From contig JAHEXM010000069.1 in NCBI GenBank assembly GCA_023252115.1, positions 1-7,647 of the forward strand: DNA of 7,647 nt, given 5' to 3'. A program made the position numbers and the translations under genes. The notes under the pieces are model-generated. The model was not told the DNA's origin and did no database searches. It was given only the letters and a program-made list of their open reading frames with translations. Below are positions 1 to 6,567 of this stretch, piece after piece. This stretch comes from Micrococcales bacterium. Its GTDB lineage: Bacteria > Actinomycetota > Actinomycetes > S36-B12 > UBA10799. The number at the start of each line of letters is the position of its first letter. Positions within the stretch are counted from its first letter, which is position 1.

Positions 1-74
1 GCCGGACTCTGACCCAGGCGTCATTCTGCGATCAATCACCAACGACTAGCACGCGCATTTGGTAGCTCACTGAA
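1..74 (-). other. Sequence downstream of the double ATP-grasp gene; possible start of another leftward gene
   Basis: No terminator hairpin is visible after the TAG stop at 75-77. On the minus strand an ATG at 24 is preceded, with about 10 bases spacing, by GGTGAT, a good match to the ribosome-binding consensus, and stays open for the 8 codons left (MTPGSESG). An upstream ATG at 58 reads MRVLVVGD and then hits TGA at 34-32. Either could mark a further gene of the block, but the window ends too soon to decide. Confidence 0.2.
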
Positions 75-2897
75 CTACCTTGCTTGGGTCCAGGGAAGTT
101 CATCGACTCTCGTCGGCCGGAGCATGAAACGCCGCGGCCGCGCCCGCCACCGACGAGAAGCAAACGGCACCAATGCACGCGCTTTCATTGCGGCAACCTT
201 TGCTCCTTGAGTGTCGGTGTTCCACACCAACAATTCGCGAATATGAGCCTCAACGGCATCGAGGTGCTCCTCGCTTTCACCAGCGATGGTTAACTGCCAC
301 GGCTTAGTCGCCAAATCAACTGTCTTTTCGACTCGAGCGCCAACCTGCGGCTTCAGCCGCCACCGAACAAACTCAGGCATGGCCTCGATTTCTTCGACGC
401 CGTTCAATTCGTAAATGCGCTCGCGTTTGGTGCTGATGCCGTAAAGAACTCGATATGCGCGCGAGTCGTAGGCTTCCCAGTTAACCGGAATAGGTTCATC
501 GTCTTCCGCCGTGAGGTAGTAATGCGCGGCGATATCGAATACATCGAACCGGTGACCGTGAAGTTCATTGAGGTCAAACGCGTTGCCATCCCCAGCAAAC
601 CGTGCACCTGCTTCGATCAGGCACGGCCCCTTGGCATCGCGAATGATGTCGACATGGAATGGACTTCGAACAAGTTCAGTCGCCTCAATCACTGACCGGG
701 CATAGTCGGCGAGTTCGGCAAAGAGAGGGTCAAAATGGTGAACCTGGCGAAACTCAGAAACCAAGTTCGGTCGACCGTTCGCCTCTACGTGGGGTGTGCT
801 GTAGACGGCGAGCACGGTTGCTTCGCCGGTCCCATTAGTTTGGCCGACGACGCAGTACTCCGCGCCGTCAAGAAATTCTTCCATCAGGACGGTCTCGCCA
901 TCGAGCGAAGCGAAGTACTCCTCGAGCTCGCTGCGCTCGGTTGAAGCCGAAAAGAAACCGACCTCGTGGTTTCCGTAGCCAGCGTTGGGTTTAAGCACAA
1001 AACGCGAGAAGCTACCACCTGCGACCGCCGCGATCACGTCGTCGGCATTGGTGACTTGCGCGGTCGCGTTGACACGTGGTCCATTTTCCAGCCCGCGCAG
1101 ATACTCCTTCTGCGAATACTTGTCGCGATAGCGCACCAGGACAGCTGGTTGGGACCAATCAAGATCTAGTGAGTTGGCCAACCGGGTGGCCGGTCCCAGC
1201 GCCGGCTCGTAATACGGAATGACAGCGACAATGTTGTGCCGCTCACGGATGACGGGCAGAAGTTCGCCGATATCGGCGGGGTCGGTGACATAACTCGCCG
1301 AGATTGCTGCTGTCGTCAGGATGGGAAACTGCGCGACTGCTCGTCGCATGTCAGCCTCGTCGGTGAAGAACGCCACCGCCTTCATTCCGTACTCCGTGTA
1401 GTACAAATCGATGAAGCGTGCCGCGTACCACTGCGTCGGATCCTGGATCAGAACCTCACCACGCTTTGACTTGTTTGCGGCGTGAGCCTGCATACGCTCG
1501 TCGACGTAATGCGCGACCGCCGCTGTCACGCGTGTCGGCCGAATGAAAAATGGCCTCGGACGTAGATGCCACCTCCGCTTAGCAACGGGGACATATGCCA
1601 ACGCTTTGAGCGCATCACGATCCGTGCCTTCGGCGGCGTCATTCCAACTCAACGTCGCCCTGGCCTTGGCTGCCGCCGCGTCTAGTCGCTCCTCGCTATC
1701 ACTCACCAGCGAGAGCTGCCACGGCTTGGTCGCAAGATCGACCGTCGGCACGACTCGAAGACCAACCGCTGGCTTCTGTCGCCATCCCGCGAATTCGGGC
1801 ATGGCTTCGATCTCGTCAATTCCGTGAATCTCATAGATTCGCTCTCGTCGATAACTCACGCCATAGACGGAACGGCGCGGACGGGCGTCGTAGGCATCCC
1901 AATCGAGATCGATCGGGCCGTAGTCCTCATTGGTCAGGTAGTAGTGAGCCGCGATGTCGAACACGTCAATCTTGTTCGCGTGCAAATCGTTGATGTCAAA
2001 CGCATTACCGTCACCCGAAAATCGCGCACCTACTTCGACCATGCACGGGCCGCTCTCGTCAATGATCACGTCCATGTGGAACGGACTCCTTGTTAGGCCG
2101 GTGCATTTGAGCACTTCAGTCGCATAAGCGGCGAGCTCCGCGAACAACGGGTCGTCGTGATGAATCTGGCGGAACTCGGACACCAGATTGGTGCGCCCGT
2201 TTGCCCGTTTGTAAGGCGTGTGATGGATAGCCATCACGATCACATTGCCGACGCCATCGATCTGCCCTTTGACCGAGTACTCGCGACCGTCGAGGTACTC
2301 CTCCATCAGAACGCTGGCGCCCTCAAGCCCAGAGAAATACCCGACCAGTGCATCGCGTGAAGATTGGGCGTCGAAGAAGGCAACGTGTGAATTGCCGAAA
2401 CCGAACGTCGGTTTGAGGACGTATCGATTGAAGCGACCCGTTGCTGCAGCTGCCTCGACGTCGGCGATGGTTTTGACAGTGGCAACTGCATTGATGCGAG
2501 GCCCACCATCGATTGATTGCAGAAACTTCTTCTGTTCGAACTTGTTGCGGAATCTTTCGAGGACATCTGGGTTGACGCAGTCGAGACCGAGCGCCCTCGC
2601 TAGCTCGGCCGTGCGCAGAACAGCTAGTTCGTAGTACGGAATGACCGCAGCGATCGTGTGGTCGCTTTTCAAAACGGGAACAAGATTCTCGACGTGATTT
2701 GGATCGACCAGATAGTCAGCAGCAATCGCATCACTGCGGAGGATCGGGAACCGCGGTGCAGCTCGATGCATATCCACCGCATCGGTGTAATAGGCAACGG
2801 TCTTCATGCCGTACTTTTCGTAGTACAGATCGATGAAGCGAGCCGCATACTGCTGCGTGGGATTCTCGATCAGGATCTGACCCGGAAATGAAGTCAT
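75..2897 (-). CDS. Tandem double ATP-grasp ligase (two L-amino-acid-ligase-like units), substrate unknown
   Basis: The protein has 940 residues and two complete ATP-grasp ligase units, about residues 8-457 and 482-931, joined by a roughly 24-residue linker. Each unit has a pre-ATP-grasp region ending in AVIPYYE (84-90, 558-564), an R..K motif (RNK 117-119, RDK 591-593), the ATP-binding lysine in VLKP (K162, K636), the adenine-binding stretch VLMEE (196-200, 670-674), and a metal-site region SPFH.D followed by E.GARF (H274/D276/E288/R292; H748/D750/E762/R766). Gly290 and Gly764 sit where many ATP-grasp enzymes have Asn. The segment after the core (about 345-415, 819-889) resembles the C-terminal domain of L-amino acid ligases. 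ATP-grasp enzymes activate a carboxylate as acyl-phosphate and join it to an amine or similar nucleophile, so peptide or amide synthesis is likely. No signal peptide or membrane segment is visible, so it is probably cytosolic. ATG 2897 directly precedes the repeat, with only a weak GGA-type RBS. It is probably last in the block. Family is confident; substrate is not recognisable. Confidence 0.93.
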   Translation of the reverse strand: MTSFPGQILIENPTQQYAARFIDLYYEKYGMKTVAYYTDAVDMHRAAPRFPILRSDAIAADYLVDPNHVENLVPVLKSDHTIAAVIPYYELAVLRTAELARALGLDCVNPDVLERFRNKFEQKKFLQSIDGGPRINAVATVKTIADVEAAAATGRFNRYVLKPTFGFGNSHVAFFDAQSSRDALVGYFSGLEGASVLMEEYLDGREYSVKGQIDGVGNVIVMAIHHTPYKRANGRTNLVSEFRQIHHDDPLFAELAAYATEVLKCTGLTRSPFHMDVIIDESGPCMVEVGARFSGDGNAFDINDLHANKIDVFDIAAHYYLTNEDYGPIDLDWDAYDARPRRSVYGVSYRRERIYEIHGIDEIEAMPEFAGWRQKPAVGLRVVPTVDLATKPWQLSLVSDSEERLDAAAAKARATLSWNDAAEGTDRDALKALAYVPVAKRRWHLRPRPFFIRPTRVTAAVAHYVDERMQAHAANKSKRGEVLIQDPTQWYAARFIDLYYTEYGMKAVAFFTDEADMRRAVAQFPILTTAAISASYVTDPADIGELLPVIRERHNIVAVIPYYEPALGPATRLANSLDLDWSQPAVLVRYRDKYSQKEYLRGLENGPRVNATAQVTNADDVIAAVAGGSFSRFVLKPNAGYGNHEVGFFSASTERSELEEYFASLDGETVLMEEFLDGAEYCVVGQTNGTGEATVLAVYSTPHVEANGRPNLVSEFRQVHHFDPLFAELADYARSVIEATELVRSPFHVDIIRDAKGPCLIEAGARFAGDGNAFDLNELHGHRFDVFDIAAHYYLTAEDDEPIPVNWEAYDSRAYRVLYGISTKRERIYELNGVEEIEAMPEFVRWRLKPQVGARVEKTVDLATKPWQLTIAGESEEHLDAVEAHIRELLVWNTDTQGAKVAAMKARALVPFASRRWRARPRRFMLRPTRVDELPWTQAR
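105..1454 (-). repeat. C-terminal ATP-grasp unit (copy 2 of an internal protein duplication)
   Basis: This stretch codes for residues 482-931 of the same protein. All the ATP-grasp landmarks of copy 1 are present in register (K636, E673/E674, D750, E762, R766), so this is not a decayed copy. The glycine loop after the lysine reads NAGYGNHE instead of TFGFGNSH. Val704-Glu705 replaces Lys230-Arg231, and Phe722 replaces Asp248. Both copies end in an Arg/Pro-rich tail with RPTRV (453-457 and 927-931). Confidence 0.93.
1527..2876 (-). repeat. N-terminal ATP-grasp unit (copy 1 of an internal protein duplication)
   Basis: This stretch codes for residues 8-457 of the double ATP-grasp protein. It aligns without any gap to residues 482-931 at a constant offset of 474 residues (1422 bp). 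My hand count gives about 257 identities in 450 positions, about 57%. Best-conserved blocks are YAARFIDLYY (17-26), NLVSEFRQ (237-244), DPLFAELA (249-256), the E.GARF.GDGNAFD region (288-301), RERIYE (351-356), IEAMPEF (363-369) and DLATKPWQL (387-395). This copy carries Lys230-Arg231 after the TP motif, where copy 2 has Val-Glu. Confidence 0.93.
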
Positions 2898-2961
2898 ATT
2901 TCCAATCCGGTGGTGTCGTGACGTTTGAGTCCGGGCCCAAGGTTAGTGCCGAAGCGCTGCG

Positions 2962-3729
2962 TTAGTCCCCTAGAGCCGGGGGCATACTCGAAAAGCGTCG
3001 AACGAGGGAACGCGGCACCAGCTTTACTCCCTGGCTCAACGCTTGGTACTTGATGCTTGGCACACTGATGACACGACCACGATCGACATCTTTGAGTGAC
3101 GTCGCAACGACTTCGTCGGCGTTCAACCACATCCGCGACGGAATGCCCTTCATGTCCATGTCTGCACGCTCGTGAAATTCCGTGCGGACGAAGCCTGGAC
3201 ACAGCGCCGAAATGTTCACATCGGTTCCACGCAATTCACCGGAGACTCCTTCGGTGAAAACGGTCGCCCATGATTTGGCTGCAGAGTAGGTACCTGAGGT
3301 AATCCAACTAGCGACACTTGAAACGATCACCACGCGGCCGTATCCGCGAGCCATCATTCCCGGCAGAGCTCGGTGGGTAAGACGCATCGGTGTGCGAACC
3401 AACACGTCGAGCAATGCTTGTTCAGCTTCAATATCAGTTCCCAGGAATGGGTCGTTAAGTCCGAAGCCCGCATTGTTAATCAACCAGTCGATTGGTTGGC
3501 GCTCGTCTGCAACTCGCTTCTCGACTTCGTAGAGCTGCTCACCTTTCGAAAGGTCAGCGACGATGATCTCGCACTCAATGCGATGAGCGTCGCCAAGTTC
3601 GAGTGCAAGTTCTTGAAGCCGCGTCTCGTCCCGACTGACTAGGACCAGGTCGTGACCGCGCGATGCGAGTTGGATGGCGAACTGACGGCCGAGGCCGGAA
3701 GTGGGACCGGTAATTAGCGCTGTGCTCAT
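2962..3729 (-). CDS. Short-chain dehydrogenase/reductase (classical SDR), probably NADP(H)-dependent
   Basis: This 255-residue protein is the usual length for a classical SDR. It has the N-terminal cofactor motif TGPTSGLG (7-14), Arg33 at the end of the second strand (VSRDE), which in this superfamily usually goes with NADPH preference, D59 in VADL, and NNAG (85-88). The catalytic residues are probably Ser138, Tyr148 and Lys152 (TYSAAK), followed by PGFVRTEFH (178-186). The short Ser-to-Tyr spacing and the GTYSAAK form occur in an actinobacterial SDR group of unknown substrate. The C-terminal region (about 205-245, SVPSIKYQAL and a basic LVPRSLVRRF stretch) is typical of that group. It should reversibly oxidise an alcohol or reduce a ketone in the cytosol. 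Its ATG overlaps the stop of the upstream acyl-CoA-dehydrogenase-like gene (ATGA, 3726-3729), which indicates translational coupling. The substrate cannot be told from sequence. Confidence 0.92.
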   Translation of the reverse strand: MSTALITGPTSGLGRQFAIQLASRGHDLVLVSRDETRLQELALELGDAHRIECEIIVADLSKGEQLYEVEKRVADERQPIDWLINNAGFGLNDPFLGTDIEAEQALLDVLVRTPMRLTHRALPGMMARGYGRVVIVSSVASWITSGTYSAAKSWATVFTEGVSGELRGTDVNISALCPGFVRTEFHERADMDMKGIPSRMWLNADEVVATSLKDVDRGRVISVPSIKYQALSQGVKLVPRSLVRRFSSMPPALGD

Positions 3730-4991
3730 GCCTCGATCGAAGCAGCGCGCGCAGTCCGGCGCAATGTGGCGTCCCTCAGTTGGGCCGTTTGACCCTGAAC
3801 AAGAAGAAATATGGCCTCACGTGCCCGCCGTTGGGGTGATACCCACAAACTCATGGCACTTCCTCCGCACGCCGTGACGAGTGCATTCGCAGCTCGAACA
3901 TTGAGATCGAGCGCTCTCGCGCGAATCTCGGTCCGCTCGATTTCGGAAGCGTCGGCCACGGTCGTGTCGGCAGCAGCAGCGTCAGCCAAGGTGTACGCAC
4001 TGGCACGCAGGTCACGGATTTCCTTAGCAAGTTCCATTGCAGTGCCGGTGACTGCGCGCTGGCCGGTGCGTTCCCCCACTTGTGCTAGTTCGTTGACCGC
4101 TGCCCGCGCCATGCCGAACGAAGCAGGGTTTGCATCAGCCGAAAAGCGAGCGTTCTTTTGTAGCCATTCGTCTCTCGTTTCAACAAGTGCGACATGAGCA
4201 CTCTTCACTCGATAGCCACCGAATCGAACGGGCCACGTGTGAGTTCCACCCATCGCCGCCAACTCGAGTGGAGGTCCGGCGCTGAGTCCCGGCGCCCGAA
4301 CTGCTTCCGGGTGCGGAACTTCGACAAATGCACTCACAACAACATCGCGGGGAAGGCCCTGCTCGTCGACGACGGCGGCTTGAACAACAGCGACATCGCT
4401 GATCGGCCACGAAGTCACCCAATCGAGTTTGCCGTCAAGTTTCCATCCGCCAGTCATCTCGGTGGCGAAGAACTTCTGCTTTGGTCGGCGCAAATGTGCG
4501 AACGCCGCTGACCCCAGTGCTTGCCCGCTGCGAAGCGGGCTCACCCATTGAGCGCGAAGTTCGTCGTTGGTCGACTGCAGCAGGATTCCCAGTGGGGTCT
4601 TATGTTGCGCATAGCAAAACCAAGTGGTTCCGCACGCGCCAGCAATTCGCTCGACCACCTCACGGACAACACCTGTCGGCGCCGCCGGAGCACCGTCCTC
4701 GGTTGGGAATTGAATGCCCATCGCCCCTGCGCTTGCGAGGACGTCGAGGTGACTACGCGGAACTCCTTCGCGGTCGCTCTGCTCAGCGGTAGGACCCAGC
4801 AACTCATCGCAGACAGTCCCGACGGCACTCACGATTGGGTGTTGCGCCGATTCAGCAGACGCTGGCCCAACAACGTCGGGTGCTGGAATCCACGAACTCA
4901 CGTCCGCAGCCTGCACTAGTGCTTCCATGGGCGTCCACCGGACCGCGCCGACGTTGCCACGAGCGTTAGGCGCCGACGGGGTTTGGGTCAC
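3726..4991 (-). CDS. Acyl-CoA-dehydrogenase-superfamily flavoprotein (function uncertain)
   Basis: The protein has 421 residues, slightly longer than the usual 380-400. The order of parts matches the acyl-CoA dehydrogenase fold: a helical N-terminal domain (about 50-160, with [18 protein letters not shown]), a central beta domain (about 160-270, with [14 protein letters not shown] at 182-195 and a [10 protein letters not shown] strand at 253-262), and a C-terminal helical domain (about 285-410, with [19 protein letters not shown] at 374-392). The C-terminus resembles the branch that includes flavin-dependent monooxygenases of the DszC/HpaA type as well as dehydrogenases. I could not assign the catalytic glutamate of true acyl-CoA dehydrogenases, so oxidation of an acyl-CoA is not assured. 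The GTG at 4991 overlaps the end of zwf by 26 bp and has no clear RBS. The ATG at 4928 (Met22), 38 bp past the zwf stop and preceded by GGTGGA, is a realistic alternative start because residues 1-45 lie outside the recognisable fold. Confidence 0.82.
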   Translation of the reverse strand: MTQTPSAPNARGNVGAVRWTPMEALVQAADVSSWIPAPDVVGPASAESAQHPIVSAVGTVCDELLGPTAEQSDREGVPRSHLDVLASAGAMGIQFPTEDGAPAAPTGVVREVVERIAGACGTTWFCYAQHKTPLGILLQSTNDELRAQWVSPLRSGQALGSAAFAHLRRPKQKFFATEMTGGWKLDGKLDWVTSWPISDVAVVQAAVVDEQGLPRDVVVSAFVEVPHPEAVRAPGLSAGPPLELAAMGGTHTWPVRFGGYRVKSAHVALVETRDEWLQKNARFSADANPASFGMARAAVNELAQVGERTGQRAVTGTAMELAKEIRDLRASAYTLADAAAADTTVADASEIERTEIRARALDLNVRAANALVTACGGSAMSLWVSPQRRAREAIFLLVQGQTAQLRDATLRRTARAASIEA

Positions 4992-6438
4992 GCCATGAGC
5001 GCTCGAATGGCAGTCGCCATGCGTGTGGCGCGATCAGTTGATGAACTGAATTCGGTCCCCATGATCCCGCGGTATACGTACGAACAGGCGGTGGCGATTC
5101 CAAAAGCGGAATCGACGTTTTCCACAGTGCCTCAATACCATCGGCAGTCGTGAACAGCGTTCGATCACCGCATATCGCATCGAGGATCAGCCGCTCGTAT
5201 GCCTCGAGCAAGTCGCCTTGCATGCCGGTGTCATGCATCGCGAACTGCAGACTCAACTTGTCGAGCCGCATGCCAGGACCGGGGCGTTTGCCATAGAACG
5301 ACAACGACATCTTGGACACATCAGCCAGGTCGAACGTCAAGTGATCAGGTCCTTGGGCTCCAACCCCGGAACCGGGCGGGAACATGCTCTTCGGCGGCTC
5401 TCGGAAAGCAATTGACACAATGCGCTGGCCTTCGGCGAGGCATTTGCCCGTGCGCAAATAAAACGGCACCCCCGCCCAACGCCAGTTATCAATTTTGCAT
5501 CGCAAAGCAATGAACGTCTCGGTGTCTGACACCGGATCGACCCCTGGAATGCTCCGATAACCTTCGTATTGGCCGCGCACAACATCTTCAGGCTGAATCG
5601 TCACCATGCTGCGAAACACCTTGTTCTTTTCCTCGGTGATGGCAACAGGCATCAACGCAGTCGGTGGCTCCATTGCAATGAACGCCAGGATCTGGAACAA
5701 GTGCGTGACGACCATGTCGCGATAGGCACCGGTGCCTTCATAGAAAGCTGCGCGCTCATCAAGGCCAAGTTTCTCGGGCACGTCAATCTGAATGTGATCG
5801 ATGAAGTTGCGGTTCCAGATCGGTTCAAACAATCCGTTGGCAAACCGAAAGGCGAGGATGTTCTGGGCCGGCTCTTTGCCGAGGAAATGGTCAATGCGAA
5901 AGATCTGATCTTCGTCAAATACTTCATGAAGCTGGGCATTGAGTGAACGCGCACTCGCCAGGTCGACGCCGAATGGCTTTTCCATAATGACGCGCGAGTT
6001 CTCAACTAGGTTTGCATCGTCCAACATCTTTACGGCCGCTAGCGCAGCACTCGGCGGAACGCTCAGATAGTGAAGGCGTTCAGATTCTGATCCGAGGTCC
6101 TCTTCGGCCCGTTTGACGGCCACACTCAATGCTTCGGGTCCAGCCGATGTGGGCACATAGTCAAGATGCGATGCGAACTCATCCCACTCGGACTCATTCA
6201 TGGGACGCGAGCAAAACTGGTCCAGCGCTGCTCGAGCGGCTACCCGAAACTGGTCGGGAGTCATGTCATCAAGCGAGACTCCGATAACCCGACACCCAGG
6301 CATGAACCCATGAGCTGACAGGTGAAACAGGCCCGGAAGCAGTTTGCGTTTCGCCAAATCACCAGTGGCCCCAAACAGGACAACGACTTGTGGGAGCTTC
6401 GGCCCTACGGCAGTCTTTGGCATCTGGACACGATCCAT
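4966..6438 (-). CDS. zwf: Glucose-6-phosphate 1-dehydrogenase
   Basis: This enzyme oxidises glucose-6-phosphate to 6-phosphogluconolactone while reducing NADP+, the entry step of the oxidative pentose phosphate pathway, in the cytosol. The 490-residue length is normal. Visible family motifs are the nucleotide-binding [14 protein letters not shown] (22-35), EKPFG (153-157), the active-site signature RIDHFLGKE (181-189, with Asp183, His184 and Lys188), [13 protein letters not shown] (237-249, catalytic His246), and the substrate-side LRTGK (328-332). No key residue is missing. ATG 6438 has GGTGA about 10 bases upstream as a plausible RBS; Met6 (6423) is a less likely alternative. It is the first gene of the leftward block and overlaps the next gene by 26 bp. 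In many actinobacteria zwf lies with tal, opcA and pgl; none of these is in this window, so this may be a second or relocated zwf. Function is highly confident. Confidence 0.97.
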   Translation of the reverse strand: MDRVQMPKTAVGPKLPQVVVLFGATGDLAKRKLLPGLFHLSAHGFMPGCRVIGVSLDDMTPDQFRVAARAALDQFCSRPMNESEWDEFASHLDYVPTSAGPEALSVAVKRAEEDLGSESERLHYLSVPPSAALAAVKMLDDANLVENSRVIMEKPFGVDLASARSLNAQLHEVFDEDQIFRIDHFLGKEPAQNILAFRFANGLFEPIWNRNFIDHIQIDVPEKLGLDERAAFYEGTGAYRDMVVTHLFQILAFIAMEPPTALMPVAITEEKNKVFRSMVTIQPEDVVRGQYEGYRSIPGVDPVSDTETFIALRCKIDNWRWAGVPFYLRTGKCLAEGQRIVSIAFREPPKSMFPPGSGVGAQGPDHLTFDLADVSKMSLSFYGKRPGPGMRLDKLSLQFAMHDTGMQGDLLEAYERLILDAICGDRTLFTTADGIEALWKTSIPLLESPPPVRTYTAGSWGPNSVHQLIAPHAWRLPFERSWRDPNPVGA

Positions 6439-6567
6439 CCTTCGAGTTTCACCGGCGTTACATCGACTGTCCTAACGAGTTAATCGAAGCTGCGAGCCGG
6501 AGTCCATCGCCGATCACCCATTCGTTCCGTTTGACCGACCCGGCCGTTTACCGCCAGGCTCGCTCCC
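6439..6567. promoter_or_regulatory. Divergent intergenic region between zwf and the aminotransferase gene
   Basis: This 129-bp gap separates two divergent genes and should hold the promoters for both the leftward zwf block and the rightward aminotransferase. I see no convincing paired -35/-10 boxes. TTGACC at 6531-6536 looks like a -35 for the rightward gene, but nothing at the right spacing resembles a -10. A short inverted repeat TAAC-GA-GTTA lies at 6473-6482, with a further GTTA at 6457-6460, about 20-45 bases upstream of the zwf start. These could be part of an operator but are too short to rely on. Confidence 0.5.

Noticed and set aside
2245..2634. Plus-strand open frame of 129 codons inside the ATP-grasp gene, and similar antisense frames across the window
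   Set aside because: All lie opposite or inside strongly supported genes, have low-complexity or Arg/Ser-rich translations without recognisable domains, and are best explained as shadows of codon bias on the other strand.
1527..2876. A recent DNA-level duplication or assembly artefact producing the two ATP-grasp units
   Set aside because: The halves are only about 57% identical in protein with many differences spread throughout and no long identical DNA runs, so this is an old duplication under selection and not an assembly error.
75..2897. Carbamoyl phosphate synthetase large subunit (carB), the classic double ATP-grasp protein
   Set aside because: CarB is about 1070 residues with different motifs, an oligomerisation domain between halves and a C-terminal MGS domain. 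The 24-residue linker and the ligase-like C-terminal segment in each half here do not fit.
2898..2961. A terminator or separate promoter between the SDR and ligase genes
   Set aside because: Only a short GGGCCC palindrome is present, with no stem-loop plus T-run and no paired promoter boxes; 64 bp is compatible with a continuous transcript.
6531..6567. A sigma-70-type promoter built on TTGACC at 6531-6536 for the aminotransferase
   Set aside because: No -10-like hexamer lies 16-18 bases downstream (the sequence there is CCAGGC), and it would leave no room before GTG 6568 except for a leaderless transcript.
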